Shown here piece by piece: positions 9,238-18,166 of a stretch of 64,000 nt of DNA. The stretch is taken from positions 310,001 through 374,000 of the forward strand of contig NZ_MEHJ01000001.1 in assembly GCF_001746415.1 (NCBI RefSeq), read 5' to 3'. The DNA comes from Streptomyces agglomeratus (lineage in GTDB: Bacteria > Actinomycetota > Actinomycetes > Streptomycetales > Streptomycetaceae). A program made the translations under genes and the position numbers. The notes under the pieces were generated by a model that saw nothing but the letters and a program-made list of their open reading frames with translations, did no database searches and was not told the origin of the DNA. The stretch's first letter is position 1; each line of letters opens with the position of its first letter.

Positions 9238-9668
9238 TCATGTATGGGGCGAGGTGGGCTGCGGCCCAGGCACGGGCGTCGTCGTCGGTGGCGAACGGGC
9301 CGTAGGGAAGGGCGCGTGGGAGGCTCTCAGCGTCGGGGGCGGCCGATGCGCTCCCCGCGAGACAGCATCGAGCGGTCGACGTTCGGGAACCACACGGCAC
9401 GGCCGTACGTCCCGCAGCGCCACACCGTCGCCACCGCCATGCCCCCGCGACGGATGGCGGCCTGCTGCACGCTGTGCCGCCGCTCCCCCTTCAGCACGCG
9501 CGACTTGCCCCACGGCACGATGCCATCCGGACGCCTGTGAGCGGGCGAGACGGGAGCGGGCAGCTCCGACGGTACGGCTCGTCGAGCGCGGGCCGGGCGG
9601 GGACGGCGGTCGGCGTAGCAGGGCGAGCGGGCTGTGCGGGCATGGTGGGCGCGGAGCGTGGCACTCAT
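9238..9668 (-). pseudogene. Broken hypothetical gene
   Basis: One frame reads GIVPWGKSRVLKGERRHSVQ followed by RTYGR-like and AVWFPNVDRSML segments. A second frame continues with LPRALPYGPFATDDDARAWA and AHLAPYMT. The joined reading has the feel of a small conserved Streptomyces hypothetical protein interrupted by a frameshift near 9370. I cannot name the family and the exact limits are uncertain. Confidence 0.35.
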
Positions 9669-9842
9669 CGCGAAGTTCTCAACAGTCGTGTGAGCAGGGG
9701 CCCCAGGCGCACAAGTCCCCGGGGCGGTGGGCGGGTCTAGGGCGGCCCGGGGGCGGGGTGATGATCACCGCAACCCCAGGCCACCGCAGCGGCGCCGGGG
9801 ACCGGGCCGGGCCAGGGGGTGTCAGGCGCAGAGGGCCGGGGT

Positions 9843-10327
9843 GTCGGCGGGGACAGTCCGTGCTCGGCTACCTGGGCGGATACGCCGGTGAGGAGGGGTA
9901 CGACAACCCGGGCGCGGGCGGCCGGTACGCCTTGCTCCGGCTCGTCCTGCCCGACGCGTGGGCGCTCCCGGCCGCGCTGCTCGGCCTGGTCACGGTCGCC
10001 CTGGGGGTCACGGTGCCCGGCGCCCCCGAAGCCCCCTGGAAAGGCGCGCTGCTGACCACCGGCACGGCGTTCCTCCTCCTGACCCCCGGCTACTCCTGGT
10101 ACGCCCTCCTGCTCGTCGCCCTGGTCGCCCTCGGGGGCCGGTGGGAGTGGATCGGCGTCGCCCTTGCCGGGGCGGTGGCCTACCTCGCGGGTGGCACTGC
10201 CGCCACAAGCGCCTACGGGGTGGCGGCAGCCGGGGTCGTCGGCGTGTCATGGGCACGCGCGCGGTTTCCATCCGCGCCGCACGGCCGGCTGTACGCCACA
10301 GGACCGGGGCGCGCTGCGAGAAGATGA
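9843..10327 (+). pseudogene. C-terminal fragment of a GT87-type membrane mannosyltransferase
   Basis: About 155 residues without a start codon. They read GYLGGYAGEEGYDN, YALLRLVLPDAWALPAA, then hydrophobic segments including LLTTGTAFLLLTPGYSWYA and GGRWEWIGVALAG. This matches the last transmembrane helices of actinobacterial polyprenol-phosphate-dependent GT87 (DUF2029) glycosyltransferases. The N-terminal catalytic half is absent, so the fragment should be inactive. Confidence 0.6.
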
Positions 10328-10364
10328 CCAGCCTGCTCGCCGGTCACTCGACGCAGCTCCGTCG

Positions 10365-10585
10365 TCAAAGCGCCTGGCCCGGCCAGTCCAACAGGCGGGC
10401 TCCGACCACCGCCGTCTGCAAGGTGTACCGATCGCCGGGATCCGCGCCCGTCAACTGGTGGATCCGCCCGAGCCGGTACGTCATCGCTCTCACGCTCAAG
10501 GAAAGCCGCCGGGCGGCCTCGGCGACCACACCCGGTGTCGAAGTACGCGTTGAGGGTGTCGATGAGCGGCTGCGCTTCGGGGGGC
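10365..10585 (-). pseudogene. PucR-type regulator, C-terminal HTH fragment
   Basis: Reading from right to left, LIDTLNAYFDTG is followed in a shifted frame by VVAEAARRLSLSVRAMTYRL, then GRIHQLTGADP and RYTLQTAVVGARLLDW before the stop. This is the PucR C-terminal helix-turn-helix. The rest of the gene is replaced by transposase debris to the right. The residues are conserved but the frame is broken. Confidence 0.6.
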
Positions 10586-10589
10586 TTGC

Positions 10590-10940
10590 TGGAGCGGGCC
10601 GAACACGCTGCGCACGAGGTCGGTGGCCCCTCTGGTCCCCGGGGACAGGGATCACCCCGCGGATACCGCGATTACGCAAATGCTCGCGGATGGCGCGCGA
10701 TGAATACGCCTTGTCGGCCAAGACCATGTCCGGCTGGGTTCGGGGCCGTCCGCGTCGACGTGGGACGCGTAGAGTGCCATTCCGCGAAAGCGGGTGCGTC
10801 ACCGGCCTGTCCCGCAGTGGTCGGAGACGACCAGCCGGTCGAGCAACTGCCGGACAGCAGCGGGACAGACTCCGGGCCCCTGTCCGGTTCAACGAGGATG
10901 CTGACGCGGCGCGGCAGCAGAGGGCGGTCATGGCTCCGGT
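10590..10940 (-). pseudogene. IS5-type transposase fragment
   Basis: Contains RGRPRTQPDMVLADKAYSSR followed by AIREHLRNRGIRGVIPVPGD, the core DKAYSS region of Streptomyces IS5-family transposases. AGQAGDAPAFAE lies upstream in another frame. Frameshifts and missing ends mark it as a remnant. It probably interrupted the PucR-type gene next to it. Confidence 0.6.
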
Positions 10941-11263
10941 CCCCCCTTGGTCGGGGATCCAGGCATTGACCGGGAGACAGGGCAAGTGCCGCAACATCTG
11001 GGCTGAGCGCACTGGGCGGGGTGTCCAGTTGCCCGGGCGGGACGACCAGTGAGGTGATCCCTGTGGTGTGGACACGCCTGACCATGGATCAACGACGTCC
11101 GCAAACGCGGGGGCGGGCCGTTCACCACCGAGTGGTCCTCCACCGCCCCCGATCCCGCGGACGGCGACCGCAGCATGTCACCGGCCGGGCCGCCCCTGGT
11201 GCGGACGGCAGCGCGACGATGGTGATTGGCTGGTGCGGTGTGGGCAGTGCGGGTGGTTGAGGG
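10941..11263. other. Gene-free stretch
   Basis: No supported gene. A short forward frame near 11088-11215 (INDVRKRGGGPFTTEWSS and following) has natural-looking composition but no start. I could not assign it. Confidence 0.35.
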
Positions 11264-12775
11264 CTACAGCGGGTGCCGGGGCTGGGCCTGCTGACGCGGG
11301 GCGAGCTGGATCGGGAGTGCCGGCAGGAGTTCGGCGCGGGCGGGCGGCTCGGGTGGCAGGTGAACTGGCCGTGCTTCTGGTGCTGGCCGCTGAAGAGGTC
11401 TCGGCGCTGGGGCGGTTGCGGACCTCGCCGGCGACCTTCCCTCGTTCCACTCGCCGATGACACCGTCCACCGTCGGCCATGCCCGGATGTCGGGGAAGGC
11501 GCCTTGCCTGTGCCGTCCGTTGCCGGGGGTGTCGCATAGGGCGTGGTCGACGAGGTTACTGGCGGCTTGCTCCTGTCTGAGTGCGTTGTCGGGTGAGTCG
11601 TGCAGGGCGGTGGACATGGAGACGGTGACGGTGCGGCTGCCGTCGTCGGTGGCGCCGTTCAGGGTGATGTAGCCGCCATTGCCTCCCTCGTGGCTCCAGT
11701 AGCTGCCACCGCAGGACAGGGGCCGGTTGACCAGGCCGAGGCCGTAGCGTCCGTGTGGCCAGAACACCTGGACTTCCTTGTTGACCGGGACGGTGTCCTG
11801 CATCTCGGCCAGCCGCGCCTGGGGCAATAGCTCGCCGCCGAGCAGGGCCCGGAAGAAGCGGTTTACATCCGCAGTGGTGGAGACGAGGCCCCCGGGGTCG
11901 GGGAGGATCACGTTGGTGACGTCGACCCGTTCGCCGGAGGGGAAGACCTGGTAGCCGTTGGCGTGTGGACTACGGAGTGTGGGGGTCCGGCCCGGCAGGT
12001 ATGTGTGGTCCATAGCGAGCGGTTTCAGGACCCGGTTCTCGACCTCCTGGTGCCAGGGGCGATCTGTGACCTTCTCGATGATCATGTCGAGCAGGACGTA
12101 GCCGGTGTTTGAATAGCTCCAACCAGTGCCGGGTGGGAAGTCCGGGCGGTGCCTCATCGCCAGCGCGACCATCTGCTGGGGTGCGTAGGTGTCGTACCGA
12201 CGCTCGTAGTACTCCTGCGGGCTCGTGTAGCCGGGGAGATCGTCGTCGTGGATGCCGCTGGTGTGCTGAAGGAGTTGGCGGATGGTGATCCGGCGTCCAT
12301 CGTTGCCGTTACTGTCCGCCAAGCCTGGCAGCCAGCGCTCCACGTTGTCGTCGAGCGCCAGGCTGCCCTCGTCGACCAGTTGCAGGACCACGGTTGCCAC
12401 AAGCGCCTTGCTCGTGCTGGCTATTCGAAAGTAGCCGCTGCGGTGTACCGGACGGTTCGTGCCCACCTCGGCGACGCCGCTCGTGGCCAGCAGGTCACGG
12501 CCAGGGCCGGTGGTCACCCGTGCCTGAACGCCGGTGACCCCCAGCGCCCGGATGGCGTCAGTGTCCCGGCGTAGATCGTCCTGCCCGTATCCGGGCGCGG
12601 TCGCTTCGTGTCCGTCTGCCGGCAGCTGGACGGCAACGGCCGCGCCGGCAGTGACGAGGACGGCCGCAGCGGCGGCCAGCCAGCGTTTGCCGATGTAGCG
12701 GTGCTGTCGATCGGACTGGTCGGACTGGGGAGCGTCCGCGTGGTGCGGCGCGACGGTTGGGCTCGTGGATGTCAT
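11264..12775 (-). CDS. Membrane-anchored serine hydrolase, D-Ala-D-Ala carboxypeptidase type
   Basis: A beta-lactamase-fold (class C/PBP-like) hydrolase of 503 residues. A cytoplasmic stretch is followed by one membrane anchor at about 31-50. The catalytic SxxK is S120-T-S-K123, the tyrosine motif is Y221-S-N, and the third box is HEGG (362-365) in place of KTG, as in many Streptomyces homologues of this group. The fold ends near residue 425. The last 75 or so residues are Arg/Pro/Ala-rich with no homology that I see, so an original stop may have been lost. It is divergent from the two-component system at 12934, a common arrangement for a cell-envelope enzyme and its sensor. The exact substrate, peptidoglycan stem or small ester, is unknown. 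Confidence 0.85.
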   Translation of the reverse strand: MTSTSPTVAPHHADAPQSDQSDRQHRYIGKRWLAAAAAVLVTAGAAVAVQLPADGHEATAPGYGQDDLRRDTDAIRALGVTGVQARVTTGPGRDLLATSGVAEVGTNRPVHRSGYFRIASTSKALVATVVLQLVDEGSLALDDNVERWLPGLADSNGNDGRRITIRQLLQHTSGIHDDDLPGYTSPQEYYERRYDTYAPQQMVALAMRHRPDFPPGTGWSYSNTGYVLLDMIIEKVTDRPWHQEVENRVLKPLAMDHTYLPGRTPTLRSPHANGYQVFPSGERVDVTNVILPDPGGLVSTTADVNRFFRALLGGELLPQARLAEMQDTVPVNKEVQVFWPHGRYGLGLVNRPLSCGGSYWSHEGGNGGYITLNGATDDGSRTVTVSMSTALHDSPDNALRQEQAASNLVDHALCDTPGNGRHRQGAFPDIRAWPTVDGVIGEWNEGRSPARSATAPAPRPLQRPAPEARPVHLPPEPPARAELLPALPIQLAPRQQAQPRHPL

Positions 12776-12933
12776 TCCCCGACGCTAGGTAAGCACCTCG
12801 GTGCGAGTCGCTACCACAGGCTCCCGCATGAAAGGTACAGCCACCTGTAGTGCCGCACGCTCTCCTGGTTATCTAGGGTGAATCCCGTGGGCCTCCCACA
12901 ATCCTCCTGCACGACACAGGGAAAGCGAGACAG

Positions 12934-14085
12934 GTGCTAGGCATACCCGTCGCGGCCCGCACACGGTGGCTCAGGACATGGTGCAGCGGGCGTTACCTGC
13001 TGGGCACCTTGGTGGCCGCGACGGTGACGCTCGCCGCGGCGCCTCTGCTATGTGTTCCGTCGCTGGCACAGTCTTGGACGGAGCAGCATCGCCGGCGTGC
13101 CGGCATGCAGCTGGGCCAGTCGGTCGAGCCGCGCCCTCGCGCCGCCCGCCGCAACCTTGTGTGGCTCGTGACGCAGGTGGTCACCGGTCTGCCGGCGGGC
13201 GCCTTGGGCCTTATCTGCCTGGGCAGCCTGTTGTTCACGTCCGTCATCACCGTGTCGTGGTGGGCCTTTCCCACGGCGCCGTGGCTGCCCGTAATCAGCG
13301 TTCGCATCACCGACTGGGGCACCGCATTGTCGCTCGGCCTGGTGAATCTCGTGGTCCTCGCGGGACTGGCCGCCATCGGCCTCCCGCCGCTCGCCCGAGC
13401 GCACGCCCGGTGCTGCCTCGCGGTCCTGGCGCCATCGCCCGCGGAGCATCTGGTCGAACGCGTCACAGAACTCACCCAAACCCGTACAGACGTCCTGCAG
13501 GCACACAGTGCGGAACTCCGCCGGATCGAACGAGACCTGCACGACGGCACCCAGGCCCGCCTCGTGGCCATCGCGATGCGGCTCGCAGTGGCCGGCGAGA
13601 GCCTCTCCGACGACCCCGCCGGGGCCGCCGTTCTGGTACGGCAGGCCCACGCCGAGACGGAGCACGCGATGACCGAGCTACGCTCCGTCATCCGCACCAT
13701 CTACCCGCCGGTGCTGGCTGACCTGGGCCTCACCGGCGCGCTCAGCACCCTGGCTGCCAGGACCGGGGTGCCGACCCGCATCGACATCGGTACGCTCGGT
13801 GAGGTCCCCGCAGCGGTCGAAGCGATCGCCTTCTTCGCCGTCACCGAGGCGCTGGCGAACATCGCCCGACACAGCCGGGCCACCCGAGCATCGGTTCGCG
13901 TCACCCGCAACGGCGCGCTGCTCTGCGCGGAGATCGCCGACAACGGGACCGGCGGAGCGGACGCCGCCCAAGGATCCGGCCTGGGCGGAATACACCGCCG
14001 CGTGGCCGCTCTGGACGGCACCATGAAGATCAGCAGCCCGCCGGGCGGGCCGACCGTCATGACCCTGGAGCTGCCGTGCGCGTAG
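12934..14085 (+). CDS. NarL-type sensor histidine kinase
   Basis: A 383-residue membrane kinase. Hydrophobic segments lie at about 20-45, 74-110 and 128-150. The HisKA_3 dimerisation domain carries ERDLHDGTQARLVAIAMRL with H203 as the phospho-acceptor. A HATPase domain follows, with an N-box around TEALANIARHS and G-boxes ADNGTGG and GSGLGGIHRR. The GTG at 12934 follows GAAAGCGAG. The end overlaps the response-regulator gene by 10 bases, so the pair is co-translated. Divergent to it is a membrane serine hydrolase, so a cell-wall signal is plausible but inferred. Confidence 0.92.
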   Translation: MLGIPVAARTRWLRTWCSGRYLLGTLVAATVTLAAAPLLCVPSLAQSWTEQHRRRAGMQLGQSVEPRPRAARRNLVWLVTQVVTGLPAGALGLICLGSLLFTSVITVSWWAFPTAPWLPVISVRITDWGTALSLGLVNLVVLAGLAAIGLPPLARAHARCCLAVLAPSPAEHLVERVTELTQTRTDVLQAHSAELRRIERDLHDGTQARLVAIAMRLAVAGESLSDDPAGAAVLVRQAHAETEHAMTELRSVIRTIYPPVLADLGLTGALSTLAARTGVPTRIDIGTLGEVPAAVEAIAFFAVTEALANIARHSRATRASVRVTRNGALLCAEIADNGTGGADAAQGSGLGGIHRRVAALDGTMKISSPPGGPTVMTLELPCA

Positions 14086-14735
14086 TGATCGCCGAGGACA
14101 ACGTCTTGCTGTCATCCGGGCTTGAACTCCTGCTCAACTCCCGAGGGTTCGAGGTCGTCACGATCGCGGTCGACGCCGCCGGCTTCCTCACCGCCGTCAA
14201 GACCCACCGGCCGGACGTCACCATCGTGGACGTGCGGCTGCCGCCAACCTTCCGCGACGAGGGCGTCCGGGCCGCGGTCCAGGCCCGCCGAGACCACCCC
14301 GGACTTCCCGTCTTGGTCCTGTCGCAGTACGTGGAGCATGAATACGCGGGCCGTCTCCTCGCCGACGCCCGGGGCGGCATCGGCTATCTACTCAAGGACC
14401 GAGTGAGCCGCGTCGCGGAGTTCACCGACGCACTGCGCCGCGTGGCTGACGGCGGCACCGCCATGGACCCCGAGGTAATCGCCCAACTCCTGACACACGG
14501 TGACCCTGTCGATACACTGACCCCACGCGAGCGCGAGGTACTCGCGCTGATGGCCGAGGGTCACAGCAATGCGACCATCGCCCAAAGACTCCTCATCACC
14601 GACAATGCTGTCCACAAACACATCGGCAACGTCTTCCTCAAACTCGGACTGTCGGCCGGCGACAGCGGGCACCGCCGCGTCCGCGCCGTCCTGGCCTACC
14701 TCCGCAGCCGTGGCGGTACCGCGCTCCCGCAGTAG
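14076..14735 (+). CDS. NarL/FixJ-family response regulator
   Basis: A 219-residue regulator. The receiver domain has the acidic pocket E7-D8, phospho-acceptor D52 in VTIVDVRLPP, and K107 in YLLKD. The LuxR-type HTH begins at LTPREREVLALMAEGHSNAT (about 148-167). It starts with GTG inside the kinase gene and is its obvious partner. A short GC hairpin, CCCC-GTCA-GGGG at 14740-14751, follows the stop. Targets are unknown; the divergent serine hydrolase is the natural guess. Confidence 0.93.
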   Translation: MRVVIAEDNVLLSSGLELLLNSRGFEVVTIAVDAAGFLTAVKTHRPDVTIVDVRLPPTFRDEGVRAAVQARRDHPGLPVLVLSQYVEHEYAGRLLADARGGIGYLLKDRVSRVAEFTDALRRVADGGTAMDPEVIAQLLTHGDPVDTLTPREREVLALMAEGHSNATIAQRLLITDNAVHKHIGNVFLKLGLSAGDSGHRRVRAVLAYLRSRGGTALPQ

Positions 14736-15101
14736 TCTCCCCCGTCAGGGGTGGGGAACAGGTCAAATGCATGAGCATCGCCATACCCGGATGCTAGGTG
14801 ACCCGTTCCACGGGATCCACAGAGCCTGAGAAGAGCGCCACCGCAGGAAACGTGGCGCGGGATCGCTGTCTGCCGCAGGAACCGCAGGCCGCGTATGTGC
14901 GCTTCAGCGCGGCAGCTCGAACAGCCCGGGATACTCGGGCGGTCTGATTGGCGCGTGCCGGACTGGAGAATGCGCGCGCCGTGCGGAGTTGCAGGAACAC
15001 TGGCACGCCTGCGTGGCCAGTGCTGATGAGGCTTACTGAATTTCCCCACCCGCTGCTCAGATGTTGGCCGGACTTGCTTACCCCGGGACCTCACAAACGG
15101 T
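14736..15101. other. Gene-free stretch
   Basis: Apart from a 4-bp hairpin next to the response-regulator stop, I find no supported gene, RNA or repeat here. Confidence 0.4.
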
Positions 15102-15362
15102 GTGTTGATCCGTACCACCGACGGCTACGAGATGGACGTGAACGAAGCCTGCGTCGCCGCCAACCGCTACCCGCCCGGCCAGTTCTTTGAGCTCCTGGCC
15201 GAGCTGGCGGACCGCCTCGGCGCGAGTCTGCCCCCGACAGGTCGGCCGGTGATTCTCCGTGAGGAGAAGGACCGGGCACACTTTCCTGCCGAAGTGGGAA
15301 AGGATGCCGCCGTCGTGGCCATGACGAGCTCGGACCTCGAGCGCTACCTCTGCGGCTCCTGA
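15102..15362 (+). CDS. Small hypothetical protein, 86 residues
   Basis: A GTG-started frame of 86 residues with normal Streptomyces third-position GC bias. It reads as a compact soluble protein: VNEACVAANRYPPGQFFELL, a helical LAELADRLGAS segment, and an acidic C-terminus ending in LERYLCGS. I do not recognise the family. No clear ribosome site precedes 15102, and the piece may be the surviving part of a longer gene. It sits between a two-component system and a decayed gene. Confidence 0.45.
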   Translation: MLIRTTDGYEMDVNEACVAANRYPPGQFFELLAELADRLGASLPPTGRPVILREEKDRAHFPAEVGKDAAVVAMTSSDLERYLCGS

Positions 15363-15439
15363 CAGGAGGCGCGACGACGAGGGGCCCGTCACCGGTCCGA
15401 TATCCGCGACGAGACCGAGCCCGCAGGAGACGGACGCCG

Positions 15440-15961
15440 TCCTGCACCATGAGGGCCGTAAGTGGTGCCGGGTGCTGCTCGGTGCGGTGCTCACCGCGCA
15501 GGGCGGGCCAGTGGAGCTAGGCGAGGGCAGCATCGTGATGGACAACGCGGTCCTGCGTGGTACCCGACGGGATCCGCTGAGCATAGGACGGCAGGCATGG
15601 TAGGCCCAACCTCCTACCTGACCGGCTGCCGGGTCGAGGACGAGGTCTTCCTGGCCACCGGCAGCCGCGTCTTCAACGGAGCATGGATCGGAACCCGCTC
15701 CGAGGGGCGGATCAACGGCATCGTGCATCTGCGCACCGTGCTGCCCGCCGACTGGATGGTACCGATCGGCTGAGTTGCAGTCGGCGACCCGGTGCGCATC
15801 TCTCCGCCAGAGGACCACGAAGGAATCTGGGCGGTGCAGCAGAACGTGGAATTCCCTGACTACTCTTCGGCCTGGACTGCCCAGCCGACGGCGAGAGCCT
15901 GATGCCGGCCCTCTTCGAACGCTTCGGCCACGGCCGCCACAGCAACGACCAACAGATTTGA
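15440..15961 (+). pseudogene. Gamma-carbonic-anhydrase-like (left-handed beta-helix) pseudogene
   Basis: The joined frames give WCRVLLGAVLTAQGGPVELG, GSIVMDNAVLRGTRRDPLSI and VGPTSYLTGCRVEDEVFLAT. FNGAWIGTRSEGRINGIVHL and VAVGDPVRISPPEDHEGIWA follow. These hexapeptide turns are typical of gamma-CA/LbH proteins. A base is missing at the W-V junction (about 15600), a TGA interrupts at about 15772, and another shift lies near 15865. The family normally folds as a trimeric beta-helix; this copy cannot make it. Confidence 0.65.
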
Positions 15962-16237
15962 GTCCCGCCAAGAAGCTCAGTCCTGCCATCCAGCGCTCGG
16001 CTCCAACGGCGGCACGTCGGCCACCGCCACGCCAGGCGCAGCCGGACGAAGCGCTGCGGATGGCGCCATGCACCGCGGTCGACGGTGATGGCGGCTGCCA
16101 CTGGCCTTGGATGAACGGGCAGTGCAACCCGTATGTGAGGGAGCGGAACCTGCGGACTCAGCTGCGGGGATCCCCTACCACGCAGCGGGACGCCATCCGG
16201 AACAGCAGCGACGAGGGTTACTGTCTCAGCGACTGCC

Positions 16238-16603
16238 TCAGGTTCTGCTTGGCTGCCTTCTGTTCGCCCATGATTGGGCATTGACGCACCGGTAATGAGT
16301 AGTCAGCCCTCCCTTGCTGTCCAGGATGTGGAAGGCGAGCGCGGGTGGCTGGTCGAGGTGTACGTGATCCTCGGCGTGGGCCCGGCGCTCCCAGGGGAGG
16401 CGGAGTGTGGATACGACTCCTGGTGCCACCAGCAGCGGGCGTCCGGCGAAGGTGGTCGCCGCAGGGGTGTGGGCGTGACCGCACAGGAAGGCCGCGAGGT
16501 TGGGGTGGCGGCCCGTCAGTGCGGCGAGCCGCTCTGCGCCGAACTGGCGGATGCCGTCGATGTAGGGAACGTGCAGCAGGGCCGGCGGGTGGTGGAACCC
16601 GAC
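16238..16603 (-). pseudogene. Metallophosphoesterase, C-terminal part (split by insertion)
   Basis: This is the 3' part of a gene whose 5' part lies at 19099-19524. It begins VGFHHPPALLHVPYID and contains the metal-binding GHAHT motif. Removing the two insertion elements and one TA copy joins ATG CCC GTA CTA to GTC GGG TTC in frame. That restores a 263-residue protein of the Icc/CpdA cyclic-nucleotide phosphodiesterase type. No other damage is visible, so the insertion looks recent. Confidence 0.85.
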
Positions 16604-16631
16604 TAGTGCCGCATCAGGCAACGTTCGCCCT
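16604..16631 (+). repeat. Left inverted repeat of IS630-type element
   Basis: The 28 bases from the target TA through TGCCGCATCAGGCAACGTTC to CCCT are exactly complementary to 18139-18166. The right copy overlaps the last codons and stop of the transposase gene. Confidence 0.9.
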
Positions 16632-16654
16632 GGGCGGTCTGCGACGATAACTCT

Positions 16655-16987
16655 ATGGACGAGGAAGTCATCCCTATTCTTCGCGTCGAGGACGCTACGG
16701 CGGCGGTCGCTTGGTACGAGCGGCTGGGCTTCGCCAAGCAATGGGAACACCGTTTCGAACCGGGACTTCCTGCGTTCGTCGAGGTCGCCCGGGGCGGGGT
16801 GCGCTTGTTCTTGTCGGAGCACAAGGGCGACGCCCGTCCCGACACGTTGGTCTACCTACGCGTTCGTGATGTCGACGTAATCGCTTCCGAGTTCGGTGTG
16901 CAGGCAAAGGACGCTCCGTGGGCGCGTGAGATTGAGCTGCGCGACCCTGACAGCAACCGGCTTCGGATCGGCACGCCGACGGAATGA
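16655..16987 (+). CDS. VOC-superfamily (glyoxalase/bleomycin-resistance-like) protein
   Basis: A 110-residue single-domain protein. It has the two beta-alpha-beta-beta-beta halves typical of bleomycin-binding VOC proteins: IPILRVEDATAAVAWYERLG at the start, FVEVARGGVRLFLSEHKGD in the middle and LRDPDSNRLRIGTP at the end. ATG at 16655. It lies inside the IS630-type element, 31 bases before the transposase, and travels with it. Known relatives sequester bleomycin-type drugs or act on small electrophiles; which applies here cannot be read from the sequence. Confidence 0.82.
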   Translation: MDEEVIPILRVEDATAAVAWYERLGFAKQWEHRFEPGLPAFVEVARGGVRLFLSEHKGDARPDTLVYLRVRDVDVIASEFGVQAKDAPWAREIELRDPDSNRLRIGTPTE

Positions 16988-17017
16988 CACTCGCTGGCAG
17001 CGCGCGGCAGGGAAGCT

Positions 17018-18157
17018 GTGCTGGTGGCTGAGCGAGTACGCGTCCGCGAGATCGATGACGACGAGGGACAGCGCCTGCTGCGGATTATCCGTCGGGGCAG
17101 CGGGTCGGTGGTGACGTGGCGGCGGGCACAGATGGTGCTGCTGTCCGCGCAGGGCATGTCCGCGGAGAAGATCGCCGAGGTGACGTTCACCAGCGCGGAC
17201 CGGGTCCGGGATGTGATCCACAACTTCAACGCCGACGGCTTCGACTCCCTCTACCCGAAGTACAAAGGCGGTCGGCCCAGGACATTCACCCTGCCCGAGC
17301 GGCGTGAGATCAAGAAGATCGCCAAGTCCCGGCCGGCCGAGCACGGTCTGCCGTTCTCGACCTGGAGCCTGGCCAAGCTGGCCGACTTCCTGGTCGCCGA
17401 GGGGGTGGTCGACGACATCAGCCACGAGGGCCTTCGGGTTCTGCTCCGCGAGGAGGGCGTGTCGTTTCAACGCATAAAGACCTGGAAGACCTCCCGCGAT
17501 CCCGACTACGCCACCAAGAAAGCCCGCGTCGAGCACCTCTACTCGATCGCCGACGGCGAGGTCATACCCGAGGACGGCGAACCCGAAATCGTCTTATGCC
17601 TGGACGAGTTCGGCCCGCTCAACCTCCAGCCCCACCCCGGCCGACAGTGGGCCGAGCGCGGAGGACGGCACAAGGACCCCGACCGGGAGCCGAGGCCCCG
17701 CAGGCGGGCGACCTACACCCGCCCGCACGGGGTCAGGCACCTGTTCGCCGCCTACGACCTCGGCAAAGACAAGCTCTACGGCCACATCAAACCGAAGAAG
17801 AACCGGACGAGGTTCCTGGAGTTCTGCCGCTACCTGCGCAGCCTCTATCCGCCGGAGATCCGCATCGCGATCGTGCTTGACAACTTCTCCCCGCACCTGA
17901 CCACGAAGAAGGACAACCGGGTCGGCGACTGGGCCGCGGCCAACAACGTCGAGTTCGCCTACACGCCGACGAACAGCTCGTGGCTGAACCGCATCGAGGC
18001 CCAGTTCACCGCCCTGCGCTACTTCACCCTCGACGGCACCGACCACGCCAGCCACAAGGAGCAGGGCAGCATCATCCGTCGCTACATCATCTGGCGGAAC
18101 CGTCATGCCGACGATCAACGGCTACGGGCCGTGGTCGACAGGGCGAACGTTGCCTGA
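17018..18157 (+). CDS. IS630-family DDE transposase
   Basis: A 379-residue transposase. The N-terminal helix-turn-helix (MSAEKIAEVTFTSADRVRDV) is followed by a DDE domain with CLDEFGPL, VLDNFSPHL and NSSWLNRIEAQF providing the D, D and E residues. It starts at the GTG at 17018. The stop at 18155-18157 lies within the right inverted repeat. The frame is intact, so the element may still move. Confidence 0.92.
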   Translation: MLVAERVRVREIDDDEGQRLLRIIRRGSGSVVTWRRAQMVLLSAQGMSAEKIAEVTFTSADRVRDVIHNFNADGFDSLYPKYKGGRPRTFTLPERREIKKIAKSRPAEHGLPFSTWSLAKLADFLVAEGVVDDISHEGLRVLLREEGVSFQRIKTWKTSRDPDYATKKARVEHLYSIADGEVIPEDGEPEIVLCLDEFGPLNLQPHPGRQWAERGGRHKDPDREPRPRRRATYTRPHGVRHLFAAYDLGKDKLYGHIKPKKNRTRFLEFCRYLRSLYPPEIRIAIVLDNFSPHLTTKKDNRVGDWAAANNVEFAYTPTNSSWLNRIEAQFTALRYFTLDGTDHASHKEQGSIIRRYIIWRNRHADDQRLRAVVDRANVA

Positions 18158-18166
18158 TGCGGCACT
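18139..18166 (-). repeat. Right inverted repeat of IS630-type element
   Basis: Exact reverse complement of 16604-16631. It ends in the duplicated TA at 18165-18166, next to which the IS5-type element begins. Confidence 0.9.

Larger units (their letters stand above)
16604..18166 (+). mobile_element. IS630-type element with VOC passenger gene
   Basis: The element is bounded by a perfect 28-bp inverted repeat (16604-16631 and 18139-18166) that includes the TA target dinucleotide at each end. TA duplication is the hallmark of IS630/Tc1-mariner transposition. It carries a 379-residue DDE transposase and, in front of it on the same strand, an intact VOC-family gene. The target is a metallophosphoesterase gene. 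Its right-hand TA was later used by an IS5-type element. Confidence 0.9.

Noticed and set aside
9062..10327. Treating the whole 421-codon forward frame as one protein
   Set aside because: Only the last 155 codons resemble a protein family; the first part is non-coding in character.
11264..11500. Forward ORF reading GELDRECRQEFGAGGRLGWQ
   Set aside because: Looks slightly protein-like but is short, overlaps the serine-hydrolase tail and has no recognisable family.
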